Source: Alphaproteobacteria bacterium
GTDB lineage: Bacteria; Pseudomonadota; Alphaproteobacteria; JAEULC01
Length of the DNA: 64,000 bases
Assembly: GCA_023150455.1 (NCBI GenBank)
Contig: JAKLKW010000012.1
Location: 1-64,000, forward strand
Reading direction: 5' to 3'
The position numbers and the translations under genes were made by a program. Below the pieces are notes generated by a model. The model had not been told where the DNA came from. It did no database searches and worked only from the letters and a program-made list of their open reading frames with translations. Positions within the stretch are counted from its first letter, which is position 1, and each line of letters begins with the position of its first letter. Shown piece after piece: positions 17,243 to 26,464 of the stretch.

Positions 17243-19014
17243 TCCGCCATGGCGACGCGATCTGGCGCTGAGGCCGCGCGCAGCCGCGCCCCGTCGGCAG
17301 TCTTGTCCAGCGCGATGACGCGGTCGTGGAAGCGCTGCATGCCCCCGTGCTGGGCGACGCTGATGATCGTCGCGTCCGGCAGATCGTGGCAGAGCAGGGC
17401 CATGATCGCCGCCTGGCTCTCCTCGTCGAGCGCGGCGAGGGCGTCGTCCAGCACCACGACGTCCGGGCGCTGCAGGATCAGCCGGGCGATGGCGAAGCGC
17501 TGGCGCTGACCGCCCGACAGGAGCTGATCCCAGCGCTCGATTTCGTCGAGCCGCGACGCCAGGGCGCCGATGCCGCATCGGGTCATCGCCGCCACGATGC
17601 CGCCGTCGTCCGAGTCGATCTCTCCATGCGGATAGCACAGCGCCTCGCGCAGGCTGCCCAGCGGCAAGTGGGCGCGCTGCCCCACATACCCCAGCCGCAT
17701 GCGCGGCGGCAGCCGCACCGACCCGGAGCCCCAGGGCCACAGCCCCACGATGGCGCGCGCGAGCGCGCTCTTGCCGGTGCCGGACTCGCCCGTCAGCATC
17801 AGCTTCTCGCCGGGCTCGATCCGCAGCTCGACGTCGCGCACCATCGGCTGCCCCCGGCGGTTCGCGACCTTCAGCCTCTCGACATGGATGCAGCCGTCGC
17901 TGCTGGTGCCGAGGGCGATGGCGCTGAGGTCCGGCCGGTCGAGATCCGCGTCGAGCTCGCGCATCGACTGGATGAGCCCGCCGACGCGCCGCGCCGAGGC
18001 GTGCCAGATCGACAGCGCCCTATAGTTGTCGAAGGCCCAGGCGACGGCCGTCTGGAACGGCACATAGGCGCTGGCCAGCTGCATCATCCCGCCCAGCGTC
18101 AACTCGCCCGAGAGATACTTGGGCGTCGCCAGCAGCAGCGGCACGACCGGCTGGATGATGCCGTTGGACTTCTGGATCAGCGTCAGCTGGCCGTCCTGAC
18201 GCACGACCGTCATCCAGCGCTTCACCAGCGAATCCAGCCCGCGCCACAGCAGCGCCCGCTTGCCCTTCTCGCCACCGGACATGGCGATGCTCTCGGCGTT
18301 CTCGCGCACGCGCATCAAGCCGTGGCGGAAATGCGCCTCGGCCTCGTTGCGCGCGGCCATGTTGCGCGGGAGCGTGCGGCCGCAATAGAGCATCAGCGCC
18401 GTCAGGCCGGTCGCATGGACCAGCCCCGCGAGCACCATGTAGCCGGGGATGGCGATGTCGGCGACCGTGATCGAGCCGCCGACGACCCAGAGGATGCCGG
18501 CGAAGCTCAGGATCGACACGGCCGCGCCGAGGATCCCGATGTAGAAGTCCATCACCGGCTCGGTGGCCCAGCGTATGTCGTCGGCGATGCGGTACTCGGG
18601 CACGGTCGCCTCGGGATCGCCGGCGCTGTTCAGGTGATAGAAGCGCTGCCGGCCCAGCCAGCGGTCGGTGAGATGGCGCGTAAGCCAGGCGCGCCAGCGC
18701 ACCTGCAGCGTCTCGCGCGCCAGGACCAGGCCGACTTCGTTGCCCGTGGCGACCAGGACGATGGCGAGCAAGGCGGCCATGGACCAGCCGAGCAGCAGGG
18801 AGTCGCGCTGCTCCAGCGCGTCGAAGAACCAGCGGTTCCACATGCTGAAGCCGACATTGCCGGCGATGCCGACAAGCACCGCGAAGCCGAGCGCAAGGAA
18901 GAGAGCCCAGGCTTCGAGCGCGGTCCCGCCGCGCCAATACCCCGTCGCGGCCGGCACGAACACGCGCGCGACCAAGCGGTCGTCACCGGCCTGCGGGGAC
19001 GCGACTGGGTACAT
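17239..19014 (-). CDS. ABC transporter of the SbmA/BacA-YddA (ABC_membrane_2) type
   Basis: The 591-residue fused transporter has membrane helices in residues about 30-330, including WNRWFFDALEQRD, a motif of the SbmA/BacA-YddA family. An ATPase domain follows: Walker A GESGTGKSA at 409-417 and LSGGQ at 499-503. In Walker B (VVVLDDALAALDE) the second Asp, residue 524, replaces the usual catalytic Glu, so ATP turnover may be slow. Family members move peptides, vitamin B12 or long acyl groups. The stop codon lies inside the inverted repeat, so the natural C-terminus may have been altered by its insertion. Confidence 0.85.
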   Translation of the reverse strand: MYPVASPQAGDDRLVARVFVPAATGYWRGGTALEAWALFLALGFAVLVGIAGNVGFSMWNRWFFDALEQRDSLLLGWSMAALLAIVLVATGNEVGLVLARETLQVRWRAWLTRHLTDRWLGRQRFYHLNSAGDPEATVPEYRIADDIRWATEPVMDFYIGILGAAVSILSFAGILWVVGGSITVADIAIPGYMVLAGLVHATGLTALMLYCGRTLPRNMAARNEAEAHFRHGLMRVRENAESIAMSGGEKGKRALLWRGLDSLVKRWMTVVRQDGQLTLIQKSNGIIQPVVPLLLATPKYLSGELTLGGMMQLASAYVPFQTAVAWAFDNYRALSIWHASARRVGGLIQSMRELDADLDRPDLSAIALGTSSDGCIHVERLKVANRRGQPMVRDVELRIEPGEKLMLTGESGTGKSALARAIVGLWPWGSGSVRLPPRMRLGYVGQRAHLPLGSLREALCYPHGEIDSDDGGIVAAMTRCGIGALASRLDEIERWDQLLSGGQRQRFAIARLILQRPDVVVLDDALAALDEESQAAIMALLCHDLPDATIISVAQHGGMQRFHDRVIALDKTADGARLRAASAPDRVAMAD

Positions 19015-19113
19015 TTACTCACTGTGCCGCGGATCACGGAAATTTGAAACGGCCATTCCATGCTGCGGCGCGGCGAACCGCGCCGGGGAAGCCCGGCCGC
19101 CATCACCGCGGGC

Positions 19114-19413
19114 TCAGCGGCTTCGGCCGAGCGGCGGCGGCCCGCGGCGATCCTGCGCCTCGCCATGGTCGATCAGGCACGAGCGCCCGTCGGGAAAGCT
19201 GAGCACGGCCGTCCAGCCGCCCGAGTCCGACGTCAGCAGCTCGACCATGACGCCGGTGCCGATCATGCCGTAGCGCGTCGGCTCCTCGTTGAACTGCTGC
19301 GAGAGCTGCGTCCGCATCTCCTCGCGGTCGCCGCAGAGGCCCTGGACCTGCTGAGCGAACGCGGAGCTCGCCGACACGACGAGCACGGTTCCTATGACGA
19401 CAACGCTGCGCAT
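19114..19413 (-). CDS. Small secreted protein, paralogue of the gene at 43.4 kb
   Basis: The 99-residue product starts at ATG 19413, with GAGGAGG six bases upstream. It has a clean signal peptide (VVVIGTVLVVSASSAFA, then QQ). The mature part has CGDREEMRTQLSQQFNEEP, a Gly/Met-rich stretch (YGMIGTGVMVELLTSDSGGW), and SFPDGRSCLI with the second Cys. The two cysteines could pair in the periplasm. A second copy with the same order of motifs is at 43427-43723. The function is unknown. Confidence 0.75.
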   Translation of the reverse strand: MRSVVVIGTVLVVSASSAFAQQVQGLCGDREEMRTQLSQQFNEEPTRYGMIGTGVMVELLTSDSGGWTAVLSFPDGRSCLIDHGEAQDRRGPPPLGRSR

Positions 19414-19538
19414 CGTGGACCTCCTCTCGGCGTGCCATGCCGCACGGCCGAGACGACCGGCTAAGAAATCAGTCTCGCCCGGGAGTCGGCCGACTGTGTT
19501 GATCCAGGTCGACAGGCTCGACGCCTCTCCCTTGGCGG

Positions 19539-20132
19539 TCAGGCCGCCGCGGCTCGATGCTCCTTGCGCGCGGCTTCCCACACTTCGCGGGCGGCACCCG
19601 CGTTGATGGCGGCAATGCCGAGACCGACGATCAGGTCGGGCCAAGCCGACAAAGTATAACCGGTGATCAATCCGGCGGCGATGATCGCCGCATTCGCCAG
19701 CACGTCGTTGCGCGCGGAAAGGAAGGCGGCCTTGCCGAGGCTGCCGCCCTGGCGCCGGAAGCGCGCCAGCATGAGGGCGCAGGCGAGATTCACGGCGAGC
19801 GCGCCACCGCCCGCCAGCGACAACGGCACCGGTTCCGGCGGAACCGGCGCCATGAACTTGTCCCAGGCCGTCCACAGCGTCGCGAGGCCGGGGACAAGAA
19901 TGATGCCGGCCAGCAGCATGCCCACGCGCGCGCGGCGAGCGGCCGTCCAGCCGAGCGCGACGAGGATCAGGAAGTTGACGGAGGCGTCCTCGAGGAAGTC
20001 GATGCTGTCGGCGAACAACGCGACCGAGCCGATCGCCAGCGCCACCGTAAACTCGACGCCGAAATAGGCGAGGTTCAGCGCCGCCACGACTCGCACGGTG
20101 CGACGCAGACCGTCGTCGGGCATGGACGTCAT
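19539..20132 (-). CDS. Cation diffusion facilitator-like transporter (short)
   Basis: The 197-residue protein has about six membrane helices. Two metal-site motifs sit in the positions expected for CDF proteins: FADSIDFLEDASVN in helix 2 and ARNDVLANAAI in helix 5. In classical CDF proteins these read HxxxD and HxxxD. Here Asn-Asp or Asp-Asp replaces the His, as in the smaller cation-transporter family often called TMEM163-like. There is no cytoplasmic C-terminal regulatory domain. The metal specificity cannot be predicted with confidence. Confidence 0.75.
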   Translation of the reverse strand: MTSMPDDGLRRTVRVVAALNLAYFGVEFTVALAIGSVALFADSIDFLEDASVNFLILVALGWTAARRARVGMLLAGIILVPGLATLWTAWDKFMAPVPPEPVPLSLAGGGALAVNLACALMLARFRRQGGSLGKAAFLSARNDVLANAAIIAAGLITGYTLSAWPDLIVGLGIAAINAGAAREVWEAARKEHRAAAA

Positions 20133-20273
20133 CCTTGACGGGATCAGGCTCGCACGAACCGGGAATGGGCGTCCAGCGCGGCCGGCAGGGCGCCGGTGTG
20201 CTTCATGGGCAATGCGCGATGTGGCAAGATCGGTGCAAAGGGTCTCGGCCAGGCCGTTCCGCGAGAGGACCCG

Positions 20274-21590
20274 ATGGGGATCAGGTCGCCAGCCGCCATT
20301 GCCGTCGCCGCGGCGATGTGCCTGGCAACGAGTTCACTGGCCCAGCCGGCCGGTGGCGAGAAGCGCGTCGCCCTGGTGATCGGCAACGGCGCCTACCGCG
20401 AGGCGCCGCTCAAGAACCCGGTCAACGACGCCCGCGCCATGGCCGCGCGCCTGGGCGCGCTCGGCTTCGACGTCGTGGCGCGCGAGAATGCGACGCGCCA
20501 GGGCATGGCCGACGCGGTTGTCGAATTCGCGCGCAAGCTGGGCCCGGATACGGCGGCGCTGGTGTACTACGCCGGTCACGGCATCCAGTCGCGCGGGCGC
20601 AACTACCTGATCCCGGTCGATGCGCCGCTCAAGAGCGAGACCGACCTGCGCTTCCAGGCGGTCGATGTCGGCGCGCTGACGGACGAGCTGGAGCAGGCGC
20701 AGGCGCGCATCAGCTTCCTGATCCTCGACGCCTGCCGCAACAACCCGTTCGAGCGCCGGATGCGCGGTGCCCAACGCGGGCTGGCGGCGATCGACGCCGC
20801 CAGGGGCACGTTCATCGCCTACGCCACGGCGCCGGGATCGGTCGCCGCCGACGGCGACGACGCCAACGGCGTCTACACGGCGGCGCTGCTGCGCGCGCTC
20901 GATCTGCCCGGCCTCAAGGCCGAGGAGGTGTTCAAGCGCGTGCGCATCGAGGTGTCGGAAGCCACCGGCAACCTCCAGGTGCCGTGGGAGTCATCATCGC
21001 TGACCGGCGACTTCGTGTTCAATCTTGCCGCGGCGCCAACGGGCACGGTGGCCGCGCCGGCCGCCGTCGACCGCGAGGTCGTGTTCTGGCAGTCGATCCA
21101 GGCGAGCCGCCGCGCCGGCGATTTCGAGGCCTATCTGCAGCGCTACCCGCAGGGCGAGTTCGCGCCGCTGGCGCGCTCCCGCCTGGCGGAGCTGCAGGCG
21201 GCCGGCGCGACGCCGTCTCTGCCCGGGCCGTCGACAGGCCGGCCGGTTTCCGCGCCGCCGCAAGTGGCCGCCGCACCGGCACCCGCGCCGCAGGTCGCCG
21301 TCGGGGCGCCGATCGGCTGCTTCAAGGACAAAGGCAACCCGCTGGTCCTGAAGGGTCGCGACCTGGACGGGCGCGTCATGAACTGGCAGGGCATGACGCC
21401 GGAGTTCTGCATCCAGCAATGCGCCAAGCACGGCTTCACCTATGCCGGTCTGCAATACGGCAGTTTCTGCTTCTGCGGCAACAGCTACGGCAGCAATGGG
21501 CCGGCGACGAACTGCAACGTCCCCTGCAACGGCGACGATCGCCGGACCTGCGGCGGGGAATGGGCGAACCACGTGTACCGCGCGCGCTAG
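20274..21590 (+). CDS. Secreted caspase-like protease with C-terminal WSC domain
   Basis: The 438-residue protein starts at ATG 20274 after GAGAGGA. A signal peptide covers residues 1-23. Residues 30-250 are a peptidase C14 (caspase/metacaspase) domain with the catalytic dyad His102 in YYAGHG and Cys154 in LDACRNNPF. A helical linker and a Pro/Ala-rich stretch follow. Residues 347-438 hold eight cysteines spaced like a WSC domain (IGCFKDKG, CIQQCAKHG, FCFCGNSYG, RRTCGGEW), a carbohydrate-binding module better known from fungi and eukaryotic surface proteins. The combination suggests an exported protease tethered to glycans. No inhibitor or partner gene is adjacent. Confidence 0.85.
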   Translation: MGIRSPAAIAVAAAMCLATSSLAQPAGGEKRVALVIGNGAYREAPLKNPVNDARAMAARLGALGFDVVARENATRQGMADAVVEFARKLGPDTAALVYYAGHGIQSRGRNYLIPVDAPLKSETDLRFQAVDVGALTDELEQAQARISFLILDACRNNPFERRMRGAQRGLAAIDAARGTFIAYATAPGSVAADGDDANGVYTAALLRALDLPGLKAEEVFKRVRIEVSEATGNLQVPWESSSLTGDFVFNLAAAPTGTVAAPAAVDREVVFWQSIQASRRAGDFEAYLQRYPQGEFAPLARSRLAELQAAGATPSLPGPSTGRPVSAPPQVAAAPAPAPQVAVGAPIGCFKDKGNPLVLKGRDLDGRVMNWQGMTPEFCIQQCAKHGFTYAGLQYGSFCFCGNSYGSNGPATNCNVPCNGDDRRTCGGEWANHVYRAR

Positions 21591-21615
21591 CCGGCCGGGC
21601 ACGTGGCCCATTCCG

Positions 21616-24150
21616 TCACAGCCACAGAACCTTCTTGCGGTAGTCAAGGTCGTCGAGCAGCGGCGTCGCGGGCCCGTGGTGGCAAACGGCGCCGCGCTCC
21701 AGCACGAACACGCGGTCGGCCAGCGCCAGGACGAGGTCGAGGTTGTGCTCGACGATCACGATCGAGGCATGCCGGCGCAGCCGGTCGAAGACGCGGAACA
21801 GCTCGATCACGACGGCAGGGGCAAGGCCCTCGAAAGGCTCGTCCAGCAGCAATAGGCGGACGTTTCCCGACAGCGCACGGGCGACCGCGACCATCTGCTG
21901 CTCGCCGCCGGAGAGATAGTCGGCGGCGACGTCCATGCGCTCCGTCAGGCGGGGGAAGTATTCGAAGATCCGCTCTTCGCTCCACACGACGCCCGAGCTG
22001 CCGTCGGTCTTGCGCGCCAGGCGGCCGAGGGCGAGGTTCTCGCGCACCGACATGCCGGCGAACAGGCCGCGCCCCTGCGGTACGTAGCCGATGCCGAGCC
22101 GCGCGATGTCGGGCGCCGGCATTCCGGCGATGTCGCGCCCGGCGTAATCGACCGTTCCGCCAGCAGGCCGCACGAGGCCGGCCAAGGTCTTCAGCAGAGT
22201 CGATTTTCCGGCGCCGTTGCGGCCGAGCAAAGCCACGATCTCGCCCTGGCCGACGTCGAACGCCACGCCGTCGAGGACTTGGCTCTTGCCGTAGAACGTG
22301 TCGAGCCGCTCGCAGCGCAGCAGCGGCGCGGTGCTCGCCCCTTGCGCCGCGCGCGCCGCGACCGGCGGCGTGCCGGTGCCGGTATAGATCTCCTGCACCC
22401 GGCGGTCGGCGCGGACCTCCGCGGGCGTGCCGGACATCAGCACCGCGCCCTGGTTCATCACCGTGACGCGATGCGAGAAACCGAGCACGCGGTCGATGTC
22501 GTGCTCGACGATCAATACCGGGATGCTGGCGGCGATGTTCCTGACCAAGCCCGACACGCGCTCGCGCTCGGCCGCGGCGAGCCCTGCCAGCGGCTCGTCC
22601 AGCAGCAGGAGCTGCGGCTTCGAGCCGAGCGCGATGCCCAGATCAACCAGGCGCTGGCCGCCATAGGACAGCTCGCCGCCCGCGACTTCCTCGATGCCTT
22701 CGAGGCCGAGGAAGCGCACCAGCGCCACCGTCTCGGCATGGATCTCCGGATAGGAATCGACGTCGCGCCAGGCGTTGAAGCGCGCCGGATGCTGCGCCTG
22801 CAGCGACAGGCGCAGGTTCTCGTAGATCGGCAGGCTGCGGAACAGGTTGGTGATCTGGAACGAGCGGCCGATGCCGGACCGGCAGATGCGCTGCGGCGGC
22901 AGGCCGCCGATCGCGGCGCCGTTGAGGCTGATGCGGCCCTGGTCGGGCGTGAACAGGCCGGAGACGAGGTTGAACAGCGTGGTCTTTCCGGCGCCGTTCG
23001 GGCCGATGAGCGCGTGGATCTCGCCGGAGGCGATCTCCAGGCTGGCGTCGGCGACGGCGCGAATGCCGCCGAACTGCTTCGAGACGCCCTCGACGCGGAG
23101 GACGGTGCCTGTGGCCGCCTGCGGGCGCAGGAAGTCGGGCAGGGGCAGGTCCTCGTGGATGCGGCGCCTGCTCATGGCCGCTTCGTCCCTCGCCGGGGGG
23201 CGCCAGCGACGCTCGAGCTGGGCCCAGATGCCAACCAGGCCGCTCGGCGAGTAGAGCACGAAGCCGACGAACACCAGGCCGAACCACAACAGCCAGTTCT
23301 GGCTCCAGATCGACACCAGCTCGCGAAACAGGACGTAGAACAGCGCGCCGAAGGCGGGCCCCAGGATGTGGTGCATGCCGCCGATCACGACCATGGCCAG
23401 CAATTCGCCGGAGAACGGAACCGACGTGGCCTCTGCCGTGACGATGTAGTTCTGGAAGCCGACCAGCGCGCCAGCGAGGCCTGTCACCACCGCCGAGAGC
23501 ACGAACGCCGCGAGCTTGTAGCGTTCGACAGGATATCCCTGGAAGCTCGCGCGCAGCTGGTTGTCGCGGATCGCCACCAACACATGGCCGAACGGCGAGC
23601 GCACGACGCGCAGCAGCACGTAGAGCACGCCGAGTCCGACCAGGGCCACCACGGCGTAGTAGACCCGGGCGTCGTCGAGATCGACCGGGCCGAGGCGCCC
23701 GCGGGTCAAGCCGCCGAGCCCGTCTTCGCCTCCCGTGACGTCGGTCCAGCGGAAGGCGACGGTGTAGGTGAGTGCCGCCAGCGCCAGGGTCAGCAGGGAG
23801 AAGTACACGCCCCGGCGGCGCAGGATCAGGAACCCGGTGGCGAACGACAGTGCCCCCAGCAGCAGCATCGAAAGCAGGATCGGCAGCAGCAATTGGCCCG
23901 GCAGTACGTGCTTCTGCGCCAGTGCCGCCGCATAGGCACCGATGCCGAACCACGCGCCCTGGCCGAAGGACGTCAGGCCCGTATAGCCCACGAGCAGGTT
24001 GAGCCCTGCGGCGGCGACGGCGAGGGCGACCACGAGCGTGGCAGTGTTCACGGTCAGGCCGAGCAGCTTCATGGCGAACGGCAGCACGACCAGCGCCAGG
24101 GCGCCGGTCACGAGCGGCCGGTATTTCGCGGCAGCGCGGCCTTGCGTCAT
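21616..24150 (-). CDS. Triple fusion of branched-chain amino acid ABC permease and both ATPases (LivM-LivG-LivF)
   Basis: One uninterrupted 844-residue chain contains three subunits. Residues 1-320 are a LivM-type permease (LLVGYTGLTSFGQGAWFGIG). Residues about 350-590 are the LivG ATPase (Walker A GPNGAGKT at 383-390, LSYGGQ at 494-499, LLLDEPLAGL). Residues about 610-844 are LivF (Walker A GRNGAGKS at 643-650, YLSGGEQQM, LLLDEPFEGL). LivM-LivG fusions are seen elsewhere; all three together are uncommon. The start overlaps the livH stop as ATGA. Together with LivH and the binding protein this is a complete importer. Confidence 0.93.
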   Translation of the reverse strand: MTQGRAAAKYRPLVTGALALVVLPFAMKLLGLTVNTATLVVALAVAAAGLNLLVGYTGLTSFGQGAWFGIGAYAAALAQKHVLPGQLLLPILLSMLLLGALSFATGFLILRRRGVYFSLLTLALAALTYTVAFRWTDVTGGEDGLGGLTRGRLGPVDLDDARVYYAVVALVGLGVLYVLLRVVRSPFGHVLVAIRDNQLRASFQGYPVERYKLAAFVLSAVVTGLAGALVGFQNYIVTAEATSVPFSGELLAMVVIGGMHHILGPAFGALFYVLFRELVSIWSQNWLLWFGLVFVGFVLYSPSGLVGIWAQLERRWRPPARDEAAMSRRRIHEDLPLPDFLRPQAATGTVLRVEGVSKQFGGIRAVADASLEIASGEIHALIGPNGAGKTTLFNLVSGLFTPDQGRISLNGAAIGGLPPQRICRSGIGRSFQITNLFRSLPIYENLRLSLQAQHPARFNAWRDVDSYPEIHAETVALVRFLGLEGIEEVAGGELSYGGQRLVDLGIALGSKPQLLLLDEPLAGLAAAERERVSGLVRNIAASIPVLIVEHDIDRVLGFSHRVTVMNQGAVLMSGTPAEVRADRRVQEIYTGTGTPPVAARAAQGASTAPLLRCERLDTFYGKSQVLDGVAFDVGQGEIVALLGRNGAGKSTLLKTLAGLVRPAGGTVDYAGRDIAGMPAPDIARLGIGYVPQGRGLFAGMSVRENLALGRLARKTDGSSGVVWSEERIFEYFPRLTERMDVAADYLSGGEQQMVAVARALSGNVRLLLLDEPFEGLAPAVVIELFRVFDRLRRHASIVIVEHNLDLVLALADRVFVLERGAVCHHGPATPLLDDLDYRKKVLWL

Positions 24151-25022
24151 TCGAACCGCTCGATGCGCTCGCCGAGCAGGCCGCGCGGGCGCAACAGCAG
24201 CACCAGGATCATCAGCACGTACATCGATGCCTCGCCGGCGGCGGGCAGGAAATGGATGGTGACGCCGCGCACCACGCCGACCAGCAGCGCGGCGAGCACC
24301 ACGCCCCAGAAGCTGCCGAGTCCGCCGATCACGACCACGACGAAGGCGATGGTGATGATTTCGGCGCCCATGGCGGGATGGACCACGGCGATCGGCGCGA
24401 ACAGCGCGCCGCCCAGCGCCGCCATGCCGACGCCGAGCACGACGATCGTGGTCATGTAGGGCTGCAGCCGGATGCCGAGCGCGGCGACCATGTCCGGGCG
24501 CTGGATGCCGGCGCGCACGACGCGGCCGAAGGCGGTCTTGTGGAGCAGAAGCCAGATGCCGAGCAGCACCACGGCGACGACGGCGAGCAGCAGCAGCCTA
24601 TAGCGCGAGAACAGGAAGTCACCGAGGAATACGGCGCCCTTGAGCGCGGCCGGCATCGCGGCCGGCAGCGGCGCCGCGCCCCAGACCATGCGGATCGCCT
24701 GCTCCGCGACCATCGCGAGCCCGAAGGTCACGAGCAGGCTGAGGATCGGGTCGGCCGTGTAGAAGCGGCGCAGGATGAAGCGCTCGAACAGGATGCCGAG
24801 CGTGCCGACCGCGACCGGCGACAACGCGACGGCCGGGAAGAAGCCCAGATGCCGGGCGATCTCGACCGACGCATAGGCGCCGAAGGCGTAGAAGGCGCCA
24901 TGCGCCAGGTTGACGATGCCGCCGACGCTGAAGATCAGCGACAGGCCGAGCGCGATCAGCAGGTAGTAGCCGCCGAGCACCAGCCCGTTGACCACCTGCT
25001 CCAGCAGGAACATGAGCTGCAT
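24147..25022 (-). CDS. Branched-chain amino acid type ABC permease (LivH-like)
   Basis: The 291-residue inner-membrane permease has the LivH pattern: LVLGGYYLLIALGLSLIFSV near the N-terminus, NLAHGAFYAFGAY, and a late FVVVVIGGLGSFWGV that precedes the last two helices. It pairs with the permease part of the downstream triple fusion. It follows the solute-binding protein gene by 36 bp and overlaps the next gene by 4 bp, so the three genes form one operon. Confidence 0.93.
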   Translation of the reverse strand: MQLMFLLEQVVNGLVLGGYYLLIALGLSLIFSVGGIVNLAHGAFYAFGAYASVEIARHLGFFPAVALSPVAVGTLGILFERFILRRFYTADPILSLLVTFGLAMVAEQAIRMVWGAAPLPAAMPAALKGAVFLGDFLFSRYRLLLLAVVAVVLLGIWLLLHKTAFGRVVRAGIQRPDMVAALGIRLQPYMTTIVVLGVGMAALGGALFAPIAVVHPAMGAEIITIAFVVVVIGGLGSFWGVVLAALLVGVVRGVTIHFLPAAGEASMYVLMILVLLLRPRGLLGERIERFE

Positions 25023-25058
25023 GGTCGGGCGGGCGGGGTCAGCGCCATGCGTCCCGTC

Positions 25059-26300
25059 CTATGCCATCGTGCAGGGGTTCTGCTCGCGCGTCGGCGCCAG
25101 GACCTCGAGCGACTCGCTGGCGGCGGGGACGGCGGCGCCGAGGGCGAGGAAGTCCCATTTGTCCTTGGCCTTGCCCTTGGGCTTGACCGCGAAGGGATAG
25201 GCCTCCTGCATCAGCTGGTGGTCCCACGAGCGGAACCAGGCCTTGCGCGCCTTCAGGACGTCGAACTCGACCTGCTTCTCGAAATAGGCGATCAGCTTGG
25301 CGGTGTCGGTCGACTTGGTCTCGTTCATCGCCTGCGCCATCATCTTGAGCGAGACGTACTCGATCCAGGCATGGTTCTCCGGCGGCTTGCCGTGCTTCTT
25401 GGTGAAGGCGGCGACGAACGCCTTCGACCCAGGCGTGCCGAGGTCGTGGTGCCAGACCGTCGGCCAGGTGCCGCTCAGATTGCCTTCGCCCGCGGCCCAG
25501 GCGTCGGCGGTGTTCAGGTTGAAGCCGACGATCGGAAAAGGCAGGCCGAACTCGGCATATTGCTTGATCAGGTTGGTGACCTGGTTGCCGGCCAGGTTCG
25601 AGCACACGACGTCGGGCTTGGCCTGGCGGATCTTCAGGAGGTACGGGCTGAAGTCGGTCACGTCGGTCGCCACCAGCTCGTCCGCGACCAGCGTGGCCTG
25701 GTTGGCGGCGAAGAAGCTCTTGGCGGCGCGCAGCAGGTCGTGGCCGAACACGTAGTCGGCGGTCAGCGTGAAGAACTTCCTGCCCTTCACCATGTTGTCG
25801 CGCAGCAGCGCCTTGCCGACGGCGTTGACCATCACCGTGTTGGGAATGTCGACATGAAAGGTGTAGCGGTTGCAGTTCTTGCCGCGCAGCGTGTCGGAGC
25901 GCGCGCCGATGCTCATGAACAGCCGCTTGTTGCGGTCTGCCACCTGCGCGATGGTCAGCGCCGAGGCCGAGCTGATCTCGCCCATCAGCACCGCGACGCC
26001 GTCGCGCTCGAGCATGCGCTGCGCCTTGGTCGTGGCGGTGGCGGGGTTGATCGAATCCTCGGAGAGGATCTCGAGCGGGCGCCCCATCACGCCGCCCGCC
26101 TTGTTGATCTCGTCCTCGGCCATGCGGATGCCGAGCACGGCGTAGTCGCCGAGCGCGCCGAGGAAGCCGGTGAGCGGCGTCAGGTGGCCGATCCTGATCT
26201 TGTCCGACTGGCCGCGGACGACCGCCGGGAATCCGACGGCGGCGGCGCCCGCCATCGCGGCGCCGGCCATCAACAGGCTGCGTCTGCTGCTGTTCATCAT
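25059..26300 (-). CDS. Branched-chain amino acid type ABC substrate-binding protein (Peripla_BP_6)
   Basis: The 413-residue periplasmic receptor has a twin-arginine-like leader (SSRRSLLMAGAAMAGAAAV). Typical type I fold segments follow: IRIGHLTPLTGFLGALGDY, GRPLEILSEDSINPATATTK, VAVLMGEISSASAL and DYVFGHDL. These receptors bind aliphatic amino acids, amides, urea or aromatic acids; the ligand is not readable here. It is transcribed divergently from the ThDP enzyme gene across a 164-bp spacer containing a perfect dyad, so uptake and catabolism may share control. Confidence 0.92.
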   Translation of the reverse strand: MMNSSRRSLLMAGAAMAGAAAVGFPAVVRGQSDKIRIGHLTPLTGFLGALGDYAVLGIRMAEDEINKAGGVMGRPLEILSEDSINPATATTKAQRMLERDGVAVLMGEISSASALTIAQVADRNKRLFMSIGARSDTLRGKNCNRYTFHVDIPNTVMVNAVGKALLRDNMVKGRKFFTLTADYVFGHDLLRAAKSFFAANQATLVADELVATDVTDFSPYLLKIRQAKPDVVCSNLAGNQVTNLIKQYAEFGLPFPIVGFNLNTADAWAAGEGNLSGTWPTVWHHDLGTPGSKAFVAAFTKKHGKPPENHAWIEYVSLKMMAQAMNETKSTDTAKLIAYFEKQVEFDVLKARKAWFRSWDHQLMQEAYPFAVKPKGKAKDKWDFLALGAAVPAASESLEVLAPTREQNPCTMA

Positions 26301-26386
26301 GGTCCTCCCTCGAGGTTGCCCGTCCGGCTTGGCGCCGGTACGGGTCGCGGAAACTCTCTCACATTGTAGGATTGGATTTCAAGTCC

Positions 26387-26403
26387 TGAGAAACCGTTTC
26401 TCA
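26387..26403. promoter_or_regulatory. Perfect 17-bp dyad between divergent genes, candidate operator
   Basis: TGAGAAA-CCG-TTTCTCA is an exact inverted repeat in the 164-bp spacer between the solute-binding protein gene and the ThDP enzyme gene. Its place between divergent starts fits a repressor or activator site controlling both. The regulator is not adjacent; the IclR gene at 33.6 kb is one candidate. Confidence 0.5.
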
Positions 26404-26464
26404 CATCGCGGCGGGCTAATCTATGATGTCATCGAGGACGCAGGCCACGGATCGAGGGAACGTC

